The notes under the pieces were generated by a model. That model was not told the origin of the DNA. It saw nothing but the letters and a program-made list of their open reading frames with translations, and made no database searches. From positions 77,086,488 through 77,150,487 of the forward strand of contig NC_077227.1 in the NCBI RefSeq assembly GCF_027887165.1: a DNA stretch of 64,000 bases, read 5' to 3'. This DNA is from Monodelphis domestica (taxonomy: Eukaryota > Chordata > Mammalia > Didelphimorphia > Didelphidae). Numbering within the stretch: position 1 is the stretch's first letter; each line of letters begins with the position of its first letter. Position numbers and translations under genes: made by a program. Positions 1-11,158 of this stretch are shown here, piece after piece.

Positions 1-1037
1 TAATAATTTGATGTCAGCTTGGTAGATTTCCAGTGGAATGCCTGACACATCGGACTATTTATTTGATCCATCCCAGTTTGATTCAGCTAACATTGAATGC
101 CTGTTTTATAGAGAGTACTGTGTTGGTCTTTATGTCGTAGAACATATGTCATATGATTTGGATAAAACTGTAGGTGACATCCTTATCAAATTTGAAGATG
201 ACATAAAATTTGAAGGGATAGCTGACATATTGGATGAAGCCAAGATCCACAGAAATCTTTATATAATAGAATATTGGGCTAAATCTAGTAATGAAATTTA
301 ATAGGTATAAATATAGTCTTATACTGGAATTTAAAAAATCATCTTCATCAGATGCAAATGGTCAGGGTTAGACAGCAATATGTTTGAAAAAGATCTAAGG
401 GCTTTAATTGACTGTAAGCTCAATATGAATCAATAGTGATATGTCAGACATAAAAACTAATTTGATCTTGATTTGAATTGAGAGGTATAGTTTCCAGGAA
501 TAAGAACGTAATAGTCCAACTGTACTCTTCCTTGGTCAGACCACACCTGGAATATTGTGCTTAGTTTTGAGTCATATATTAAGAAGGATTTGGATAAGCT
601 TGGCAACATCCAAAGAACAACCAAGATGATGAAGGACCTTGAGTGTGATGCCATACAACACTTGTAGAAATTTGGCATTTTTAGGTTGAAGAAAAGAAAA
701 ATTAGAAGATACATGAGAGTTTCCTTGTATTTGCCAGGTTATCATTTGGCAAAAGGATTGGACTTTTTCTGCTTGGCCCTAGAAGAGACAATTAAGAAAA
801 ATGGGCTGAAATTGCAAAGAAGTAAATTTAGGCTTATTATAAGAAAAAAAGCTTTCCAAGAGTAAAATAGACCTACTTTGGGAAGTAATGGGTTCCTTTT
901 CATTTAAGTCTTCAAACAAAGATCAGATCACCACTTCATGTATATGCTGTGGGGACTTTTTTTAAAGATGAGATAAACTAGATTTGTTTTGAACTAAATC
1001 AAGGTCCCTTTCCAAGTATGAAATATTTTGATAACAT
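1..1037 (+). mobile_element. CR1/L3-type LINE relic, ORF2 3' half plus 3' end
   Basis: This is a heavily mutated non-LTR retrotransposon fragment, cut by the left edge of the window. Residues read from base 188 on match the end of a CR1-type reverse transcriptase: KFEDDIKFEGIADILDE stands where the family has a KFADDTKLGGIAD-like stretch. Further on come 'EKDLRALIDCKLNMNQ', then 'ggtcagaccacacctggaatattgtg', the stretch around 'ctgcttggccctagaagagacaa', and the typical end 'aaggtccctttcc' near 1005. Stops and frameshifts (for example at 301) make it non-functional. The 87-codon ORF at 38-301 is a remnant of this element, not a host gene. The lineage label CR1/L3 is from remembered motifs. Confidence 0.8.
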
Positions 1038-1267
1038 GATACTTGAACTACTTTTTCTTTTCTTTCTGCCCACTATGTAAGGGTATTACTTTTTTTTTTA
1101 TTCTGTCTTCCCTCTATTGTCAGCCTTCTCCATGATTTCAGTTATCTCCATGAAAATGAGATTATTCTCATTTCTACAGATCCACCTTATTTTATCCCCT
1201 AAGACTGAGTCTCATGCCTTAGACTGGTAGGAATCTCTATTCATATGATTACCCCACTGGTTCTTGA

Positions 1268-1915
1268 TTCACATATCATTTATTAAGTCCCTACTATAAG
1301 GCACTGGACATAAGTGCTGGTGAAATAAAAATACAAATAGAATTGCCCTTGCCTTCTAAGAGCTTACAATCTTTTTAGTGGAAATAATATAAGAATTAAT
1401 GAAAAGCATATAAGTACTTATAAAATACATGCATGGTTTTGCATGTATTCTTTATTCTTATAAACATTTATAAAACAAGAAAACAAAGTAAATATAGAGT
1501 AATTTGGGGGAAGGCACTAGAAACTGGAGGGAAACTGATTCAATATATTTCATTTTAGCCCATTCTCTTCATTTGAGCAAATGTTTATTAAACACCTAAT
1601 ATGTGCAAGACACGCACTGGGGAATTAAAAAAATAGTTGCCACATGGGTCTTGACCTCAAACAATTTATAATATGTGGGGGGAAAGGATATGTAAATAAT
1701 ATTTATTTAGTATTTCAATATATGGCATATCAATACCATGGTAAAAGGGAGAGTAAGGCAAATGAAAGATCCAAAGTACAATGAAAAATTCAGGGAAAGA
1801 GATCATTTTCATCTAAGGAAAGGGAGGAAGGCATATTTTAGGCATAAGAAACAATATCAGCAAAAGCAGGAAACTTGGCAACAAATTAGATGAGTAAAGA
1901 GTAAGAAATTATTAA
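1268..1915 (+). repeat. Two ancient interspersed repeats, 'atttattaag...actat' type
   Basis: Two successive copies start with 'catttattaagtccctactat' (1276) and 'tgtttattaaacacctaatatg' (1583). Each is followed by a degraded 'gcccttgccttctaagagcttacaat'-like segment and a purine-rich body. The same pattern recurs near 8970, 12435, 29390, 41005, 41950 and 50800, so it is an abundant old mammalian repeat. I do not know its exact name; a MIR/L2-related element or an old LTR are both possible. Confidence 0.55.
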
Positions 1916-1924
1916 AAGCCTGAT

Positions 1925-2230
1925 GAAGATTAATTCATTTCTGCCCATCTCTACCTGCCCCACCCCCATTCTTCCAGCTATATTTCTACCTCCAAAATAT
2001 CTCCAATTGCTCTCTTTCTGCACTCTGTGCCATGGCTGCGCTATGAACCTAGTTCAGGTTTACCTCCAACCCAAACTATTGTAAAGTATTCCATTTGCTC
2101 TATATTTCTTAAAAAAAAATCTTCCTAAGGCATACCTCATAACTTCCTATTATCTATGTTAACCTAACTTTAAATGTCCTTCAAAATCCAATTCCAACCA
2201 GCCTTTACCTTGACAGGAAGTGAACAGTTA
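1925..2230 (+). repeat. Possible L2 LINE fragment
   Basis: The C/T-rich text with 'ttcatttctgcccatctctacc', 'aacccaaactattgtaaagtattcc' and 'tgtccttcaaaatccaattcc' resembles the degraded 3' half of L2 LINEs seen more clearly at 31.5, 37.6 and 47 kb. Divergence is high and no reading frame survives, so this is a tentative assignment. Confidence 0.35.
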
Positions 2231-3165
2231 TTTTAAAATCTGCTTTGGGATCTAATTCAACCCTTGGCCATTCCTGGAATGGACTTGAATTATTGAGGAA
2301 ATCATATTTATCCTATGTCCAGGAGTAGAGTAGGGAGAAAATACTCAAGTTGGTTCCTTTCCTCTTTAGTTTGAGCACATACATGAATAATACTTGTTCT
2401 CTTTGTTGCTTCTTGTAATCCAGTAGAATATCACCATGGAAAAAGGCTTTGATTAAATCAATCAATGCCAAGGATAGTACTTTTATTCAAGAGCTTTATT
2501 ATGTCTTCTACCTCTTGGACAATATTTTTGGGCTTCTAAATCCTTAATTTCCCCTTCTGTCAGTAGCATCTTAAGGAGGACCTCAAGAGCCTTTTCCATC
2601 TTGTAGCCACTTCCATTTTCTCTGACAGATCTGGAAATTGCTCTTTTATCTATCATTATCTTATTAGTGATTTGGTCTTGACTTGCCCATTTTTGCCCTT
2701 CAAAGCAGTGCAGCATTCCCCTCTCTCTGTCTCCAGACATGTTGAAGTTTGTATGTGTAGGTAATGCTCTATTTACTTCCTCCCTATTCCTTTCTTCCTG
2801 CATAATCTTAATTCTCTTTAGGCATGATTCTTTTCATTTGTTCGTTAATCACTGTTATTTTCGGTACCACTTGTGCACTATTTCCTTTCCTCTTTCCACA
2901 TTGTCAGTACTTTCCAGTAGGGACCTCTTCAGTCTTGTGTTCTTCTATTCCTTGCATCCTCTGCATCCGTCTTGGCCATTATTTCTTTCTTTGTAGATTT
3001 AAGTCTTCTTAGCAATCTAGGCATTCCAGGAAAAAAAGCAGTGATGATTTTTATCCCCATTATTATCTGTCCTACTATCATCTCCTTTATCTCTTCCCCC
3101 TTTAAGTAACATTCTCTGTTTTTATAGTTTCTTCTTATATTTTGGTCTTTTCTTAATCACCATCA
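2231..3165. other. No recognised feature
   Basis: An AT-rich stretch without a clear repeat or gene. The minus strand carries a 106-codon open frame at 2483-2803, rich in charged residues (E, K, R). I cannot assign it; ORFs of this size are expected by chance in 64 kb, or it could be a remnant of an old retroelement. The plus strand is T/C-rich between 2700 and 3000. Confidence 0.4.
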
Positions 3166-3290
3166 ATTTTTGCTGAGTATCTATTATGTGCAATGCAGTA
3201 TGCTTGGTTTTGAGGCTACAAAATGGTAAAAAGACACAGTTCCTACTGCCTCAGACCTTGCAATCTGGGAAACAGGAGAAAGTTTGCTAT
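3166..3290 (+). repeat. Old interspersed repeat, 'tgctgagtatctattatgtgc' type
   Basis: The text 'gctgagtatctattatgtgc', then 'agacacagttcctactgcctcagaccttgcaat', is the same degraded pattern as at 1270 and 41005 (a 'catttattaagcacctactatgtgc ... cctgccctcaaggagcttac' type repeat). It is a relic without coding content. Confidence 0.5.
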
Positions 3291-3321
3291 ATTAAATATG
3301 ATTTTATGTCTTATGAATGGA

Positions 3322-3517
3322 TTAAAAAAACCCTTATTTTCTGCCTTGGAATCAATACTCTGTATTGATTCCAAGGCAGAAGAATGGCAAGGGCTAGGCA
3401 ATTGGGATTAAGATACTTATCCAGAGTCACATAGGTCTCTTAAGGCTCTATTTGATCCCTGGACCTTACTTCTCTAGGCCTAGCTCTCAATCCACTGAGT
3501 CACTTGGCTGCCCCTAA
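3322..3517 (-). mobile_element. Marsupial tRNA-headed SINE with hairpin tail
   Basis: Read on the minus strand, the element runs from a tRNA-like head ('ggggcagccaagtgactcagtgg') through 'gtgactctggataagtat' to a tail with the palindrome described in the findings, then a poly(A)-like 'gggttttttt'. On the plus strand the tail is a perfect inverted repeat, 3339-3358 against 3362-3381 with a 3-nt loop. It is a non-autonomous retroposon that depends on a LINE reverse transcriptase. Confidence 0.85.
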
Positions 3518-3589
3518 GGATTTTTTTATTTTGAACAAAGAAATGTATGCCCAGTTTTTTAAATCAAGCAAATGAAAAACTAATAATAG

Positions 3590-3850
3590 GGTGCTGATAC
3601 TTTTTGCAACTTTTTTGAGTTACCATTTATTTTTATCTATAATATAAATGTAAAATAAAATGTATAATAAATTATAATAAATATGCTCATCCAAAGAGAA
3701 ACAAATTCTCACATTAGTTACATTAAAAAATCTGTCCCAAATTTGTTTCTCCTTCTCTGGTATCCTTTTCCCCTCCCCCAAAAGGCAGGTAATATGATTT
3801 AGGTTATACATATATTATCATATAATACATATTTTCCTATCTGTCATTTT
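3590..3850 (-). mobile_element. L1 3' UTR fragment, antisense
   Basis: The 'catttatttttatctat...' T-rich start, 'ctccttctctggtatccttttcccctcccccaaaaggcaggtaatatgatttagg' and 'ttatacatatattatcat' follow the antisense layout of marsupial L1 3' UTRs: poly(T), a C-rich tract (a G-rich tract on the L1 sense strand), then 'gggttatacatgt'. Better preserved relatives lie at 37330, 39755 and 45055. Confidence 0.5.
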
Positions 3851-4594
3851 AGAGCAATTTCTTAAAGGAAAATGGGGAACAATCTTATTTTTCTATGGAT
3901 GGGATGGCCTTCAAAATAAAAACATAAATTACAGTACAGGAAGGCAATCTCCAAGTGCCAAAAGACAGATTTTAAATCCTTGCCACTTTTAGGATAGAGT
4001 GATGCAAGAATTAAACTTTTGCTACTTTATTTTTCTGAGTCTTAGAATATAAGATATTGGTGATTTCTTGAAAAGTAGACTTAATGAATTTTTCATTTCA
4101 TTTCAATGGTAAATATTTTTAGTCTGAAGTGTGACAGATGTCTTATAGGAAAGTGACTTTCATTATACACTATGATTATGTGCTTTGAGTTATTTTTCTA
4201 GTAGCAGATCCAGGCCAGCTTTAAGTTCTATACTTTTGCCAACTTGGTTGGAGGTTAGGGATGTTGCTTTTATAGGAAGCAAACTGCCTCATTATAGGGA
4301 TTAAATATCATCTTACACTTATTAGATTCATACTTTAACATAAGTTTAGAATATTGGATCAAAATCAGAAGACATTTTACAGGAATCAATATACATTTCT
4401 TCATTTAGGTTCTGAAATTCCATTGTGTACAGGTTTTGGAAGGTGAAGCCTGGATCCATAGGTATTCTTGCCAAATATTCTTGGGACTTTAACTGAGCAT
4501 AAGACGAAGAACTAAAAAATATAAGCAGTTAATGTTTCATTAGTAGAGCTATATGTATCCAGCACCTTGTAAAATTCCATGAACTTAGCAAGGG
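3851..4594. other. No recognised feature
   Basis: AT-rich, apparently single-copy sequence. I see no convincing exon, RNA gene or repeat in it. It contains many in-frame stops in all frames. Confidence 0.4.
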
Positions 4595-4818
4595 CTTGGT
4601 AAATTTATGTTAATAGCCATATTGTGAAACCATTTTGATCCTCACAGTAACTCTGAGGGAGGCATTGTTGTTTTCCTCATTTTACAAATAAGTCCTAAGT
4701 GAAGCAAATAGAGGTTTAGTGATTTGTCTATGGTCACACAGTGTCTAAGATAAGATTTGAATTCTAGTCTTCCTAACTTTTAAGTTAGACACTATCTGCT
4801 ACACTGCCTAGCTGTTGA
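4595..4818 (-). mobile_element. MIR-like SINE, antisense
   Basis: The core pattern 'gatcctcacagtaactctgaggga', 'cctcattttacaaataag', 'ggtttagtgatttgtctatggtcacacagtgtct' and 'agatttgaattctagtcttcct' is that of a MIR/CORE-SINE read in reverse. The tRNA-like head lies at the right end ('cactgcctagctg'). Confidence 0.8.
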
Positions 4819-5159
4819 GTGAATGACTTACTCATAGGAAGTAACCCTCCTCCTAATGAAATCTCATCCGGAGCATTCTGTATAGTTTTGGGTACCATCT
4901 TTTTAGAAGTAGATTAATGATATATATGTAGAGAAGAATGACTTGGACAGTAAACACTTCATATTTGAGAAACAGTAAAAGTAGCAATAATGAAAATGAA
5001 AATTAAGGAAAAATAAAAATTCTTTCCAAGTATTTGAATAGCTGAAATACAAAAGAGGCACTGTTGAATTAAGAACAATGGGTAGAAGTTATAGGAAAAG
5101 CATATTTGTTGAATGAGTGAGGGAATGAATTTCAGCTGATATAAAAAAGAACTTTTTTT

Positions 5160-5360
5160 TGTAATTAAAGCTGTCAAGCTGTGGAAGGAGTCTGATCCTG
5201 TGAAGTAGTCCGTTTTCCATCACTGGGAAATTTCAGTGGAAGTCTGATGTTCATCTCTCAGGGATATTGTAAAAAGAATTTTTTTGAGTATATAGGAAGT
5301 TGAATTAGATATTAACTGTGCCTGACACATAGTAGATGCTTAATAAATATCGACTGATCA
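5160..5360 (+). mobile_element. CR1/L3 LINE 3' end plus MIR-like tail
   Basis: The text 'agctgtcaagctgtggaaggag', 'ccatcactgggaaatttcagtggaagtctgatgttcatctctcagggatattgt' and 'ttgaattagat' follows the last 150 bases of CR1/L3 ORF2 and 3' UTR, as in the copy at 1-1037. Bases 5318-5355 then read 'gtgcctgacacatagtagatgcttaataaat', the classic tail of a MIR or L2 relic. Confidence 0.65.
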
Positions 5361-6790
5361 AAAATCTTTTTGGTTGAAACATTCCAGCTCCTTCTTGCCT
5401 TTGCATTTCAACTGTACTATGTTTTTCTATTGTGTTAACATTGTTTATACATGTTCACCAACTTTTCTTTACAATGTTCCTCAGGTGGTACTTTCCTCAT
5501 ATAGAGGGGATTATTTTTTTCTTTCCACAGAGTTCAGATAAAATAGGATGTTGAAGCACCTCTGGAGGTATGATTTCCATTGTGTGTGTAAGGGAAAAGC
5601 TGAAAATCTGGGGGAAGGCAGAAGATAGAAAGGGGGCTGGTGTTGGAGGCTTGGTAAAGGAAGAGAGAATGGAGGGCCCAGAAGTCAAGAGGGAGGTTTG
5701 GAAAAGAACAAAGGTATGAATGATCCCATAATACCTCTAGTGAGGATATCTTTGTTCTTAAAGCCTAATCCCTGCTCTCCAAGGTCCACACAGGTTTACT
5801 TGCATGGTTGATTATCCATCTCTTGAATGTAGCTTCCTTACTTGGATCCTTATGTTTTTATGAAATGGTTGAAGAGAACCTCACCTGTGCTTCTTCCTAT
5901 CTCCTTTCACCCCAGTAGCCTTGTATTTACTTTGTTTACACGTGAGCTGTAAATCCATGGTTGTGTGAATCCCAGCAAACTTGGGCAATACCATCTGTTA
6001 AAGGCTCAAATTTAGGTTCCTGGAAAATAATACTTTCTTAGGACTCTGTCTGACCAATATTATGACTACCTTAAAGCTTCTCTATTGGTCTCTACTGTCC
6101 TATGATCTTTGGGGGAGATTGTAATGATTGTCTTCTTAATCCTGTCCTGTCAAAGACTAATAGCAAAACATCACTAATCTTAAGGGGAACTCCGAACCAT
6201 AATATCAGTGGTAGGCTCTCCCTCCTAACCATTCTTGCCTCCAGAAAGGTCATCCTTTCTGCTTCTTCTCTCCACATAAGTCTGTGTTGTTATTATCCAA
6301 AGACCCTTCTTTCTCTACTGATTATTTTTATGCCTACTTATTTCAAGCATCCAATTTCCTGGATGTTAAGAAGACATATTAGTAATTACAAGAAGACATA
6401 TTAATCACTGAATCATGGTTTTATGGCAACATTAACTGTATTTCCTAATAAGTACATTTAAATGGTCAATATTAATATAGTCATAGTATTATGGTTTTGC
6501 ATTTTGTTTGGTTTGTTGACCCTTCTTTATGACCCATGGTGGAAGATACTGTTAGTCAAGTATAGAGCCATGAAAACCTTTAAAAAAAGGAATGGGAGAG
6601 CGTAACAACTAAAAAGATTTTAAAGGAGGTCATTAATCAGGTACTTGAAATGTTATTAGTGGAAACAGTCTGACTGAAAGGATGGGAATAAAAGTCAAAT
6701 TGAAATCCAGAAGTTAGAGGAAAAAGGACTAATTTAAGGAAAAAATATATACCTATATCATAGGAACATTTAAATAATCCTCCTCAAGAA
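5361..6790. other. No recognised feature
   Basis: An AT-rich stretch with no gene or repeat I can support. The 100-codon frame at 6102-6404 has no domain, no preceding promoter signal and no splice support, so I leave it out as a gene. Confidence 0.4.
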
Positions 6791-6945
6791 CCGTATGTCA
6801 ATCTCTCTAAGCCTCAGTTTCTTCACCTGGACATTGGGCTACTTTCCCCATCTTCCTAAGAGGTCATTGTGGGAATCACAAATGTGAAAGCCCTTTATAA
6901 ACTATATAGCCCTCAACGAATGCCAGGTGTAGTTATTTAGTTTGA
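6791..6945 (+). mobile_element. MIR-like SINE, 3' half
   Basis: The order 'tctctctaagcctcagtttcttcacctg', 'attgtgggaatcacaaatgtgaaagccctttataaac' and 'tgccaggtgtagttattt' is the 3' half of a MIR element. The tRNA-like head is missing or too decayed to see. Confidence 0.75.
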
Positions 6946-7009
6946 CATGTGAAAGAGGTTCAAAAAGGGAATTTTTCTGAAGTGGTTTCTATATTAGCTT
7001 TGAAAAACC

Positions 7010-7768
7010 AATTTATTTAAGCCCAGAGGGCCATAAAATTGAGCATACCTTTGATCTTATACTGCCATTACTAGGTCTGTATCCCAAAGATTTAATAAAA
7101 AAATGGGAAAAGACCTGCTTGTACAAAAATATTTTAGCAACTCTTATTTGTGGTGATTAAGAATTGGAAATTGAGGAGATGCCCATCAATTGAGGAATGG
7201 CTGAACAAATTGTGGTACATATTTTTTAATTGTGGTATAGGTTGGTGATGGAATGCTACTGTGCTATAAGAAATAATAAACAGGATGATTTCACAAAAAG
7301 CTGAAAAGATCCACATGAACTGATGCAGAATGAAATAAGCAGAACTAGGAGAACATTGTACTCAGTAACATCAATATTGTATGATAATCAACTGTGAAAA
7401 CGTGACTGCTTTCTGACATGCAATGACCTAGGACAATTCTGAAGGGCTGATGACAAAGAATGCTGTCCACCTCTAGAGAAAGAACTGTTGGAGTTGGATG
7501 CAGATCAAAGCATTTTTCACATCAATTTATTTACAGTTTTATTTTGGGTTTGGCTTTGTATGAGTGTATTCTTACAATAAGTTCCAATATAGAAGTGTGT
7601 TTTGCATGATAATACCTGTATGGCCCAAATCAAATTGCTTTCTATCTCCAAGTAGGGAGAGGAAAGGAAAGGAGGGGGGTAGTTTGGACCTTATAATTTT
7701 AGAAAATGTATAATGAGAATTATTGTTACATGTAATTGAGAAAATAAAATATCTTGAAATTTAAAAAA
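7010..7768 (+). mobile_element. L1 LINE 3' end, 5'-truncated
   Basis: The sequence matches the last part of L1 ORF2 and the 3' UTR, colinear with 54660-55360: 'gccataaaattgagcatacctttgatc', 'gtatcccaaagattta', 'gaggagatgcccatcaattgaggaatggctgaacaaattgtggta', 'gatgcagaatgaaataagcagaac'. A G-rich tract ('ggagaggaaaggaaaggaggggggtag') precedes the terminal 'aaaataaaatatcttgaaattt'. It is diverged, with many stops. Confidence 0.88.
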
Positions 7769-8039
7769 TCAACTTATGGTCAGGAAAGAAAATATAGGTT
7801 TAAAGTAGGAAATCATCATGGGAAGTGGTCCAGGAATGCAGTGAAAGAACAAGATTAATTAGTAAGGAGAAATGTAGAATACATTTTTTTAAAAGTCTCA
7901 TTTTAAGATTCCTAATGCAAGCAAAGAAGCTTTACCTTCAGGCTTGGGGCCAGGATCTGTTGTTATAGCCAAGTATCATAATAAATAGAATTCTGGTCTT
8001 ATGGGGAAGAGACTTTGCAAGGTTGATTTGATCACAACT

Positions 8040-8232
8040 TTTGTGCTGAGGCAGTATGGTTGTAGCAATTAGCCCAAGATATCAGTATCTTTGGGTTTTC
8101 TAGTCTATCAGTCAGCTCTTTGACCTTGTGAAATTTATCCCAATTCATATATTAGTGTTCTTGCCTGTAAAATAGGAGATGGTGGACTAGGATTGCTAAG
8201 GCTCCTTCTAACTTTAACATTCTATCATTTTA
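8040..8232 (+). mobile_element. MIR-like SINE
   Basis: The tRNA-like head 'gctgaggcagtatggttgtagcaatt' is followed by 'cagtcagctctttgaccttgtgaaatttatccc', 'tgcctgtaaaataggagatggtggactaggattgctaaggctccttctaac' and 'cattctat'. This order is that of MIR/THER-type SINEs in sense orientation. Confidence 0.75.
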
Positions 8233-8960
8233 CTTTATCATTGTTCTTTCTTCTTTTTATGAGGTTACATGTTAATCACATTTAGTTTTTCCTCCTGGTT
8301 AAAACTCAACTCAGCCAGTGGTATTTTTAAGGGCTTCTCAGCATGATTCCACAAGCCTTAATTCTCACTTGGCAGCAGTTTACAGATTTAAAAAGTTTCC
8401 CCTTCTGTTTTCTGAGAGAATTTGGGATTGTTTAAGGTCAGAAACCAGGGAAGTGACCAAGTCACTTCATGCTGTGTACCAGGGGACCTGTATTTCAACA
8501 CCAAAAAGGAATTTGTTGTTCTCTTAGTTGTAAGTCCAGATGTGTATGTTCTGAAATAGCAGAATGCTTCAGTTAGTAATAAACAAATAGTATGCATAGT
8601 GCACCTTATTTTCATAAAAACCATTTGCATTACATCATGATGTAGCCTTTTCTTGAAGCATAATTAGTATGGAATTCAATCTGTTGTATTTAATATTATA
8701 ACTCTAGTTATACCTAGTTAGCAAGAGTGGGAATATGCCACGTGCTTTATACTTTTTTGTTTGTCTTTCACAATCTTTCTAGCTAGTGTCAGAGTGAATT
8801 ATGACCTCACTGGTCCCACATTTATTTGAAAGCTTTGCATGTGAAATATTATCTATTTTTCTACACATCCCAGGAGAGTAGAATGCAAACAGAGAAATGA
8901 CATATAGAAAAAAGTAGGAGTTTAAGGAATGGAAGAAATCAAGAGTACTTGATATAAATC
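8233..8960. other. No recognised feature
   Basis: AT-rich sequence in which I see no gene, repeat or structured RNA that I can support. Confidence 0.35.
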
Positions 8961-8964
8961 AATA

Positions 8965-9135
8965 TGATTGAGCACACATTTATTACACTGCCACTTTGGA
9001 TAGAGTACTGTGCTTACATGTAGGAAAGAGGGACTGCAACCACATAGAAAAAAAGGAAGTAGTCATTGCCTTCAAGGAGTTTAAATTCTACTAATGAGAA
9101 ACATAATATTCACAAATACAAGTAAATACAAACTA
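8965..9135 (+). repeat. Old interspersed repeat, 'acatttattacactgcc' type
   Basis: 'gagcacacatttattacactgcc', then 'gtagtcattgccttcaaggagtttaaattctactaatgag', is the same family as at 1270 and 41005. It is a degraded relic with no coding content. Confidence 0.55.
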
Positions 9136-9147
9136 TGCATTAGATTT

Positions 9148-9398
9148 GTTGTGGTTCAGTTGTTTTTAATCATGTCCAACTCTTCATGGGCTCACTTTGT
9201 GTTTTCTTAGCAAAGATACTGGAGTAGTTTGCCACTTCCTTCTCCAGCTCATTTTATTGGTGAGAGAAAGGAGGCAAACAAGGTTAAGTGACTTACCCAA
9301 GGTCACACAGCTTGGAAGTGTCTGAGGTTAAATTTGATCTCCAGACGAAGACGAGTCCTCCTGACTCCAGTACTATCCAGTAGGCCACCTAGAAGCCC
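9148..9398 (-). mobile_element. Marsupial SINE, 'catgtccaactcttcatg' type, antisense
   Basis: Antisense order: 'ttgtggttcagttgtttttaatcatgtcc', 'ttcttagcaaagatactggagtagtttgcc', 'cttctccagctcatttta', 'aaggttaagtgacttacccaaggtcacacagc', 'tgactccag' and a tRNA-like head 'ccacctagaagcc'. Copies of the same family lie at 29494, 33193, 51662, 56168 and (sense) 61585. Confidence 0.88.
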
Positions 9399-9407
9399 AT
9401 ATACTAA

Positions 9408-10025
9408 ATAATGAGAGTCAGCATGGGTTGGTTGATACCCACCTTAAAGGCAGAAAGACTCAGCAGAAGGACCTGCCTTTGACACATACCATCTGTGTGA
9501 TCACGGTCAGGTCACCCAACCTGTCAGTGCCCCAAGCAGTTCTCTAAGTGGTCTTTGGTTCACGGGTCAGTTTCAGGGAATCTGTGAATTTTGAAGGGAA
9601 AAATATGTATCTCATTAATCTCTTGCTAAAATTATTATTTCTCTCATTATTGAATGTGACAAACCACAATAATATCAGCAGTACCTATGACTTTGTCACT
9701 AACAGAAATCACAGATATTTCATGTCACATTACAGTTGTTACAGGTATTACAAAAGTATCATTTACACTCATTACTTTTAAATTACGTAGGTAGATACAA
9801 TCAGATCACGTGTGATCCCAGTCTGCTTATCTACAGACTGTATTTCAATATAATCGGTCTCCTTTGTAAATACTATGTATTTCATTTTAAGTAGTAAAAA
9901 ATATTATTTTAGGAAGGTGTCCAGAGGATTCACCAGATTGCCAAAAGGACACATGACAAAAAAAGTGAAGACTCTTGTTCTAAGACTATAAATTACAGAC
10001 AAGATACTGAAATTCACGTAGGATT
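9408..10025 (+). mobile_element. MIR-type SINE interrupted by a DNA element
   Basis: Bases 9408-9545 ('gagagtcagcatgg', 'ctgcctttgacacataccatctgtgtgatcacggtcaggtcacc', 'gtcagtgccccaagcagttctctaag') are the left part of a SINE. The expected continuation 'ctaagactataaattacagacaagatactg' appears only at 9982, after about 435 bases of a different element. The SINE was therefore split by a later insertion. Confidence 0.7.
9546..9979 (+). mobile_element. hAT-like non-autonomous DNA element, inserted in a SINE
   Basis: The internal text ('tttcaatataatcggtctcctttgtaaatactatgtatttcattttaag', 'ggaaggtgtccagaggattcaccagattgccaaaaggacacatgaca') is the same element as at 25691-25934, 32797 and 44080. Its ends are decayed versions of a 'caggggttcttaac' terminal inverted repeat. 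'tctaag' flanks both sides, consistent with a worn 8-bp duplication. No transposase is encoded. Confidence 0.65.
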
Positions 10026-11140
10026 AGAATTTGCCTTGCTCTTGCCAATTCTCCTGGGCACTGAAATCCTGCTCCAAATCCCAGTTACTATAGCTGGCTT
10101 CCTGCTTCCAGACTACTCTTATGCTTTGTGCACAGACCATGACACCCAACCTAATTTCTCACTTCCAGATCTCTAAATTAATTATGTTCATAGGGAATAA
10201 TTTGGAGCAAGAGGTTGTTATCAATTTTTCCTGCATTATTATTTTTTTACATTTAGCATAAAATTCTGTGACTTTTTTTAGAATGGGGGCCCTTGACCTT
10301 AACAAGGAAAATGTTCATTAATATCAGTGCATTTTAAGAACAACTAATTTTCCAAAATTTTGATACATAAGCAAATGAACTTTTAAAACAAAGATTATTT
10401 TATTAGGCTTTTTTCAGTCTTTGAGAAAAAGTGTATCAGTGTAATCAGAAGCAGAATGATCAAAATGAGTTTCCTTCTAGTCACACTGCTATTTTATAGC
10501 ACTACTGATGAATATAATTTAAACAATAATGTACTTTAAAATGTATTCGTGATATACCAACTAGATAACCAGTTATTAGGTGAAAATAAGAACCATAATT
10601 ATTTTATGGAGCTTTATATTATTTTAACTTTAACCAGTTGTAGTGGTGGTGGAATCTGTGTATTTGTGTGTGAGAGTGTCTTTCTGTCTGTTTACATCTG
10701 TGTGTCTAAGTAGTAAAAGCCTTTCCAAAAGCGCCAAAATGCTGTTCTCCATTTCATGTGAAAGGAGGTTTAAAACATGGCGTCAGAATACTGCACATAA
10801 GTCTTGCCTATATCCCCATTCAGAGTTAAACCAATTTTATGCTGTGTATGTATGCCACTCAGAGAGTGATTTTTTTTGGTAAAATTGTCCTTGACCTTAG
10901 TAGGAAAAGATAAAGAGAGCTCATACACAAAACTGAAGTATCCAAATGAGATTTATTAAAGGATGTTTTCTACATCAAAACCAGACCTCCCTTAGGAGTT
11001 CTCTGGAGACAGAAGGCCCATGGTCCAGACTAATTTTTTTAAAGCACTTTCTACTGGAATATTCCTGGATTGACCAAGTTGCCCCAGTAGATCTAGCTAG
11101 GCTTCACATACCAATCATCTTGCATTCTCACTGAGCCCCT
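10026..11140. other. No recognised feature
   Basis: AT-rich sequence with no repeat I can name. 'gaccttaacaaggaaaatg' (about 10293) and 'gaccttagtaggaaaagataaag' (about 10892) are weakly alike, which could reflect an unrecognised old repeat. I see no supported gene. Confidence 0.35.
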
Positions 11141-11158
11141 ATAAAAACCTATACTTTC

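Noticed and set aside
38..301. 87-codon ORF at the left edge as a host gene
   Set aside because: Its second half matches the CR1/L3 reverse-transcriptase C-terminal region (KFEDDIKFEGIADILDE), and the following text continues as that LINE.
2483..2803. 106-codon minus-strand frame rich in E, K and R
   Set aside because: No domain, start context, splice or neighbour support; frames of this size are expected by chance in 64 kb.
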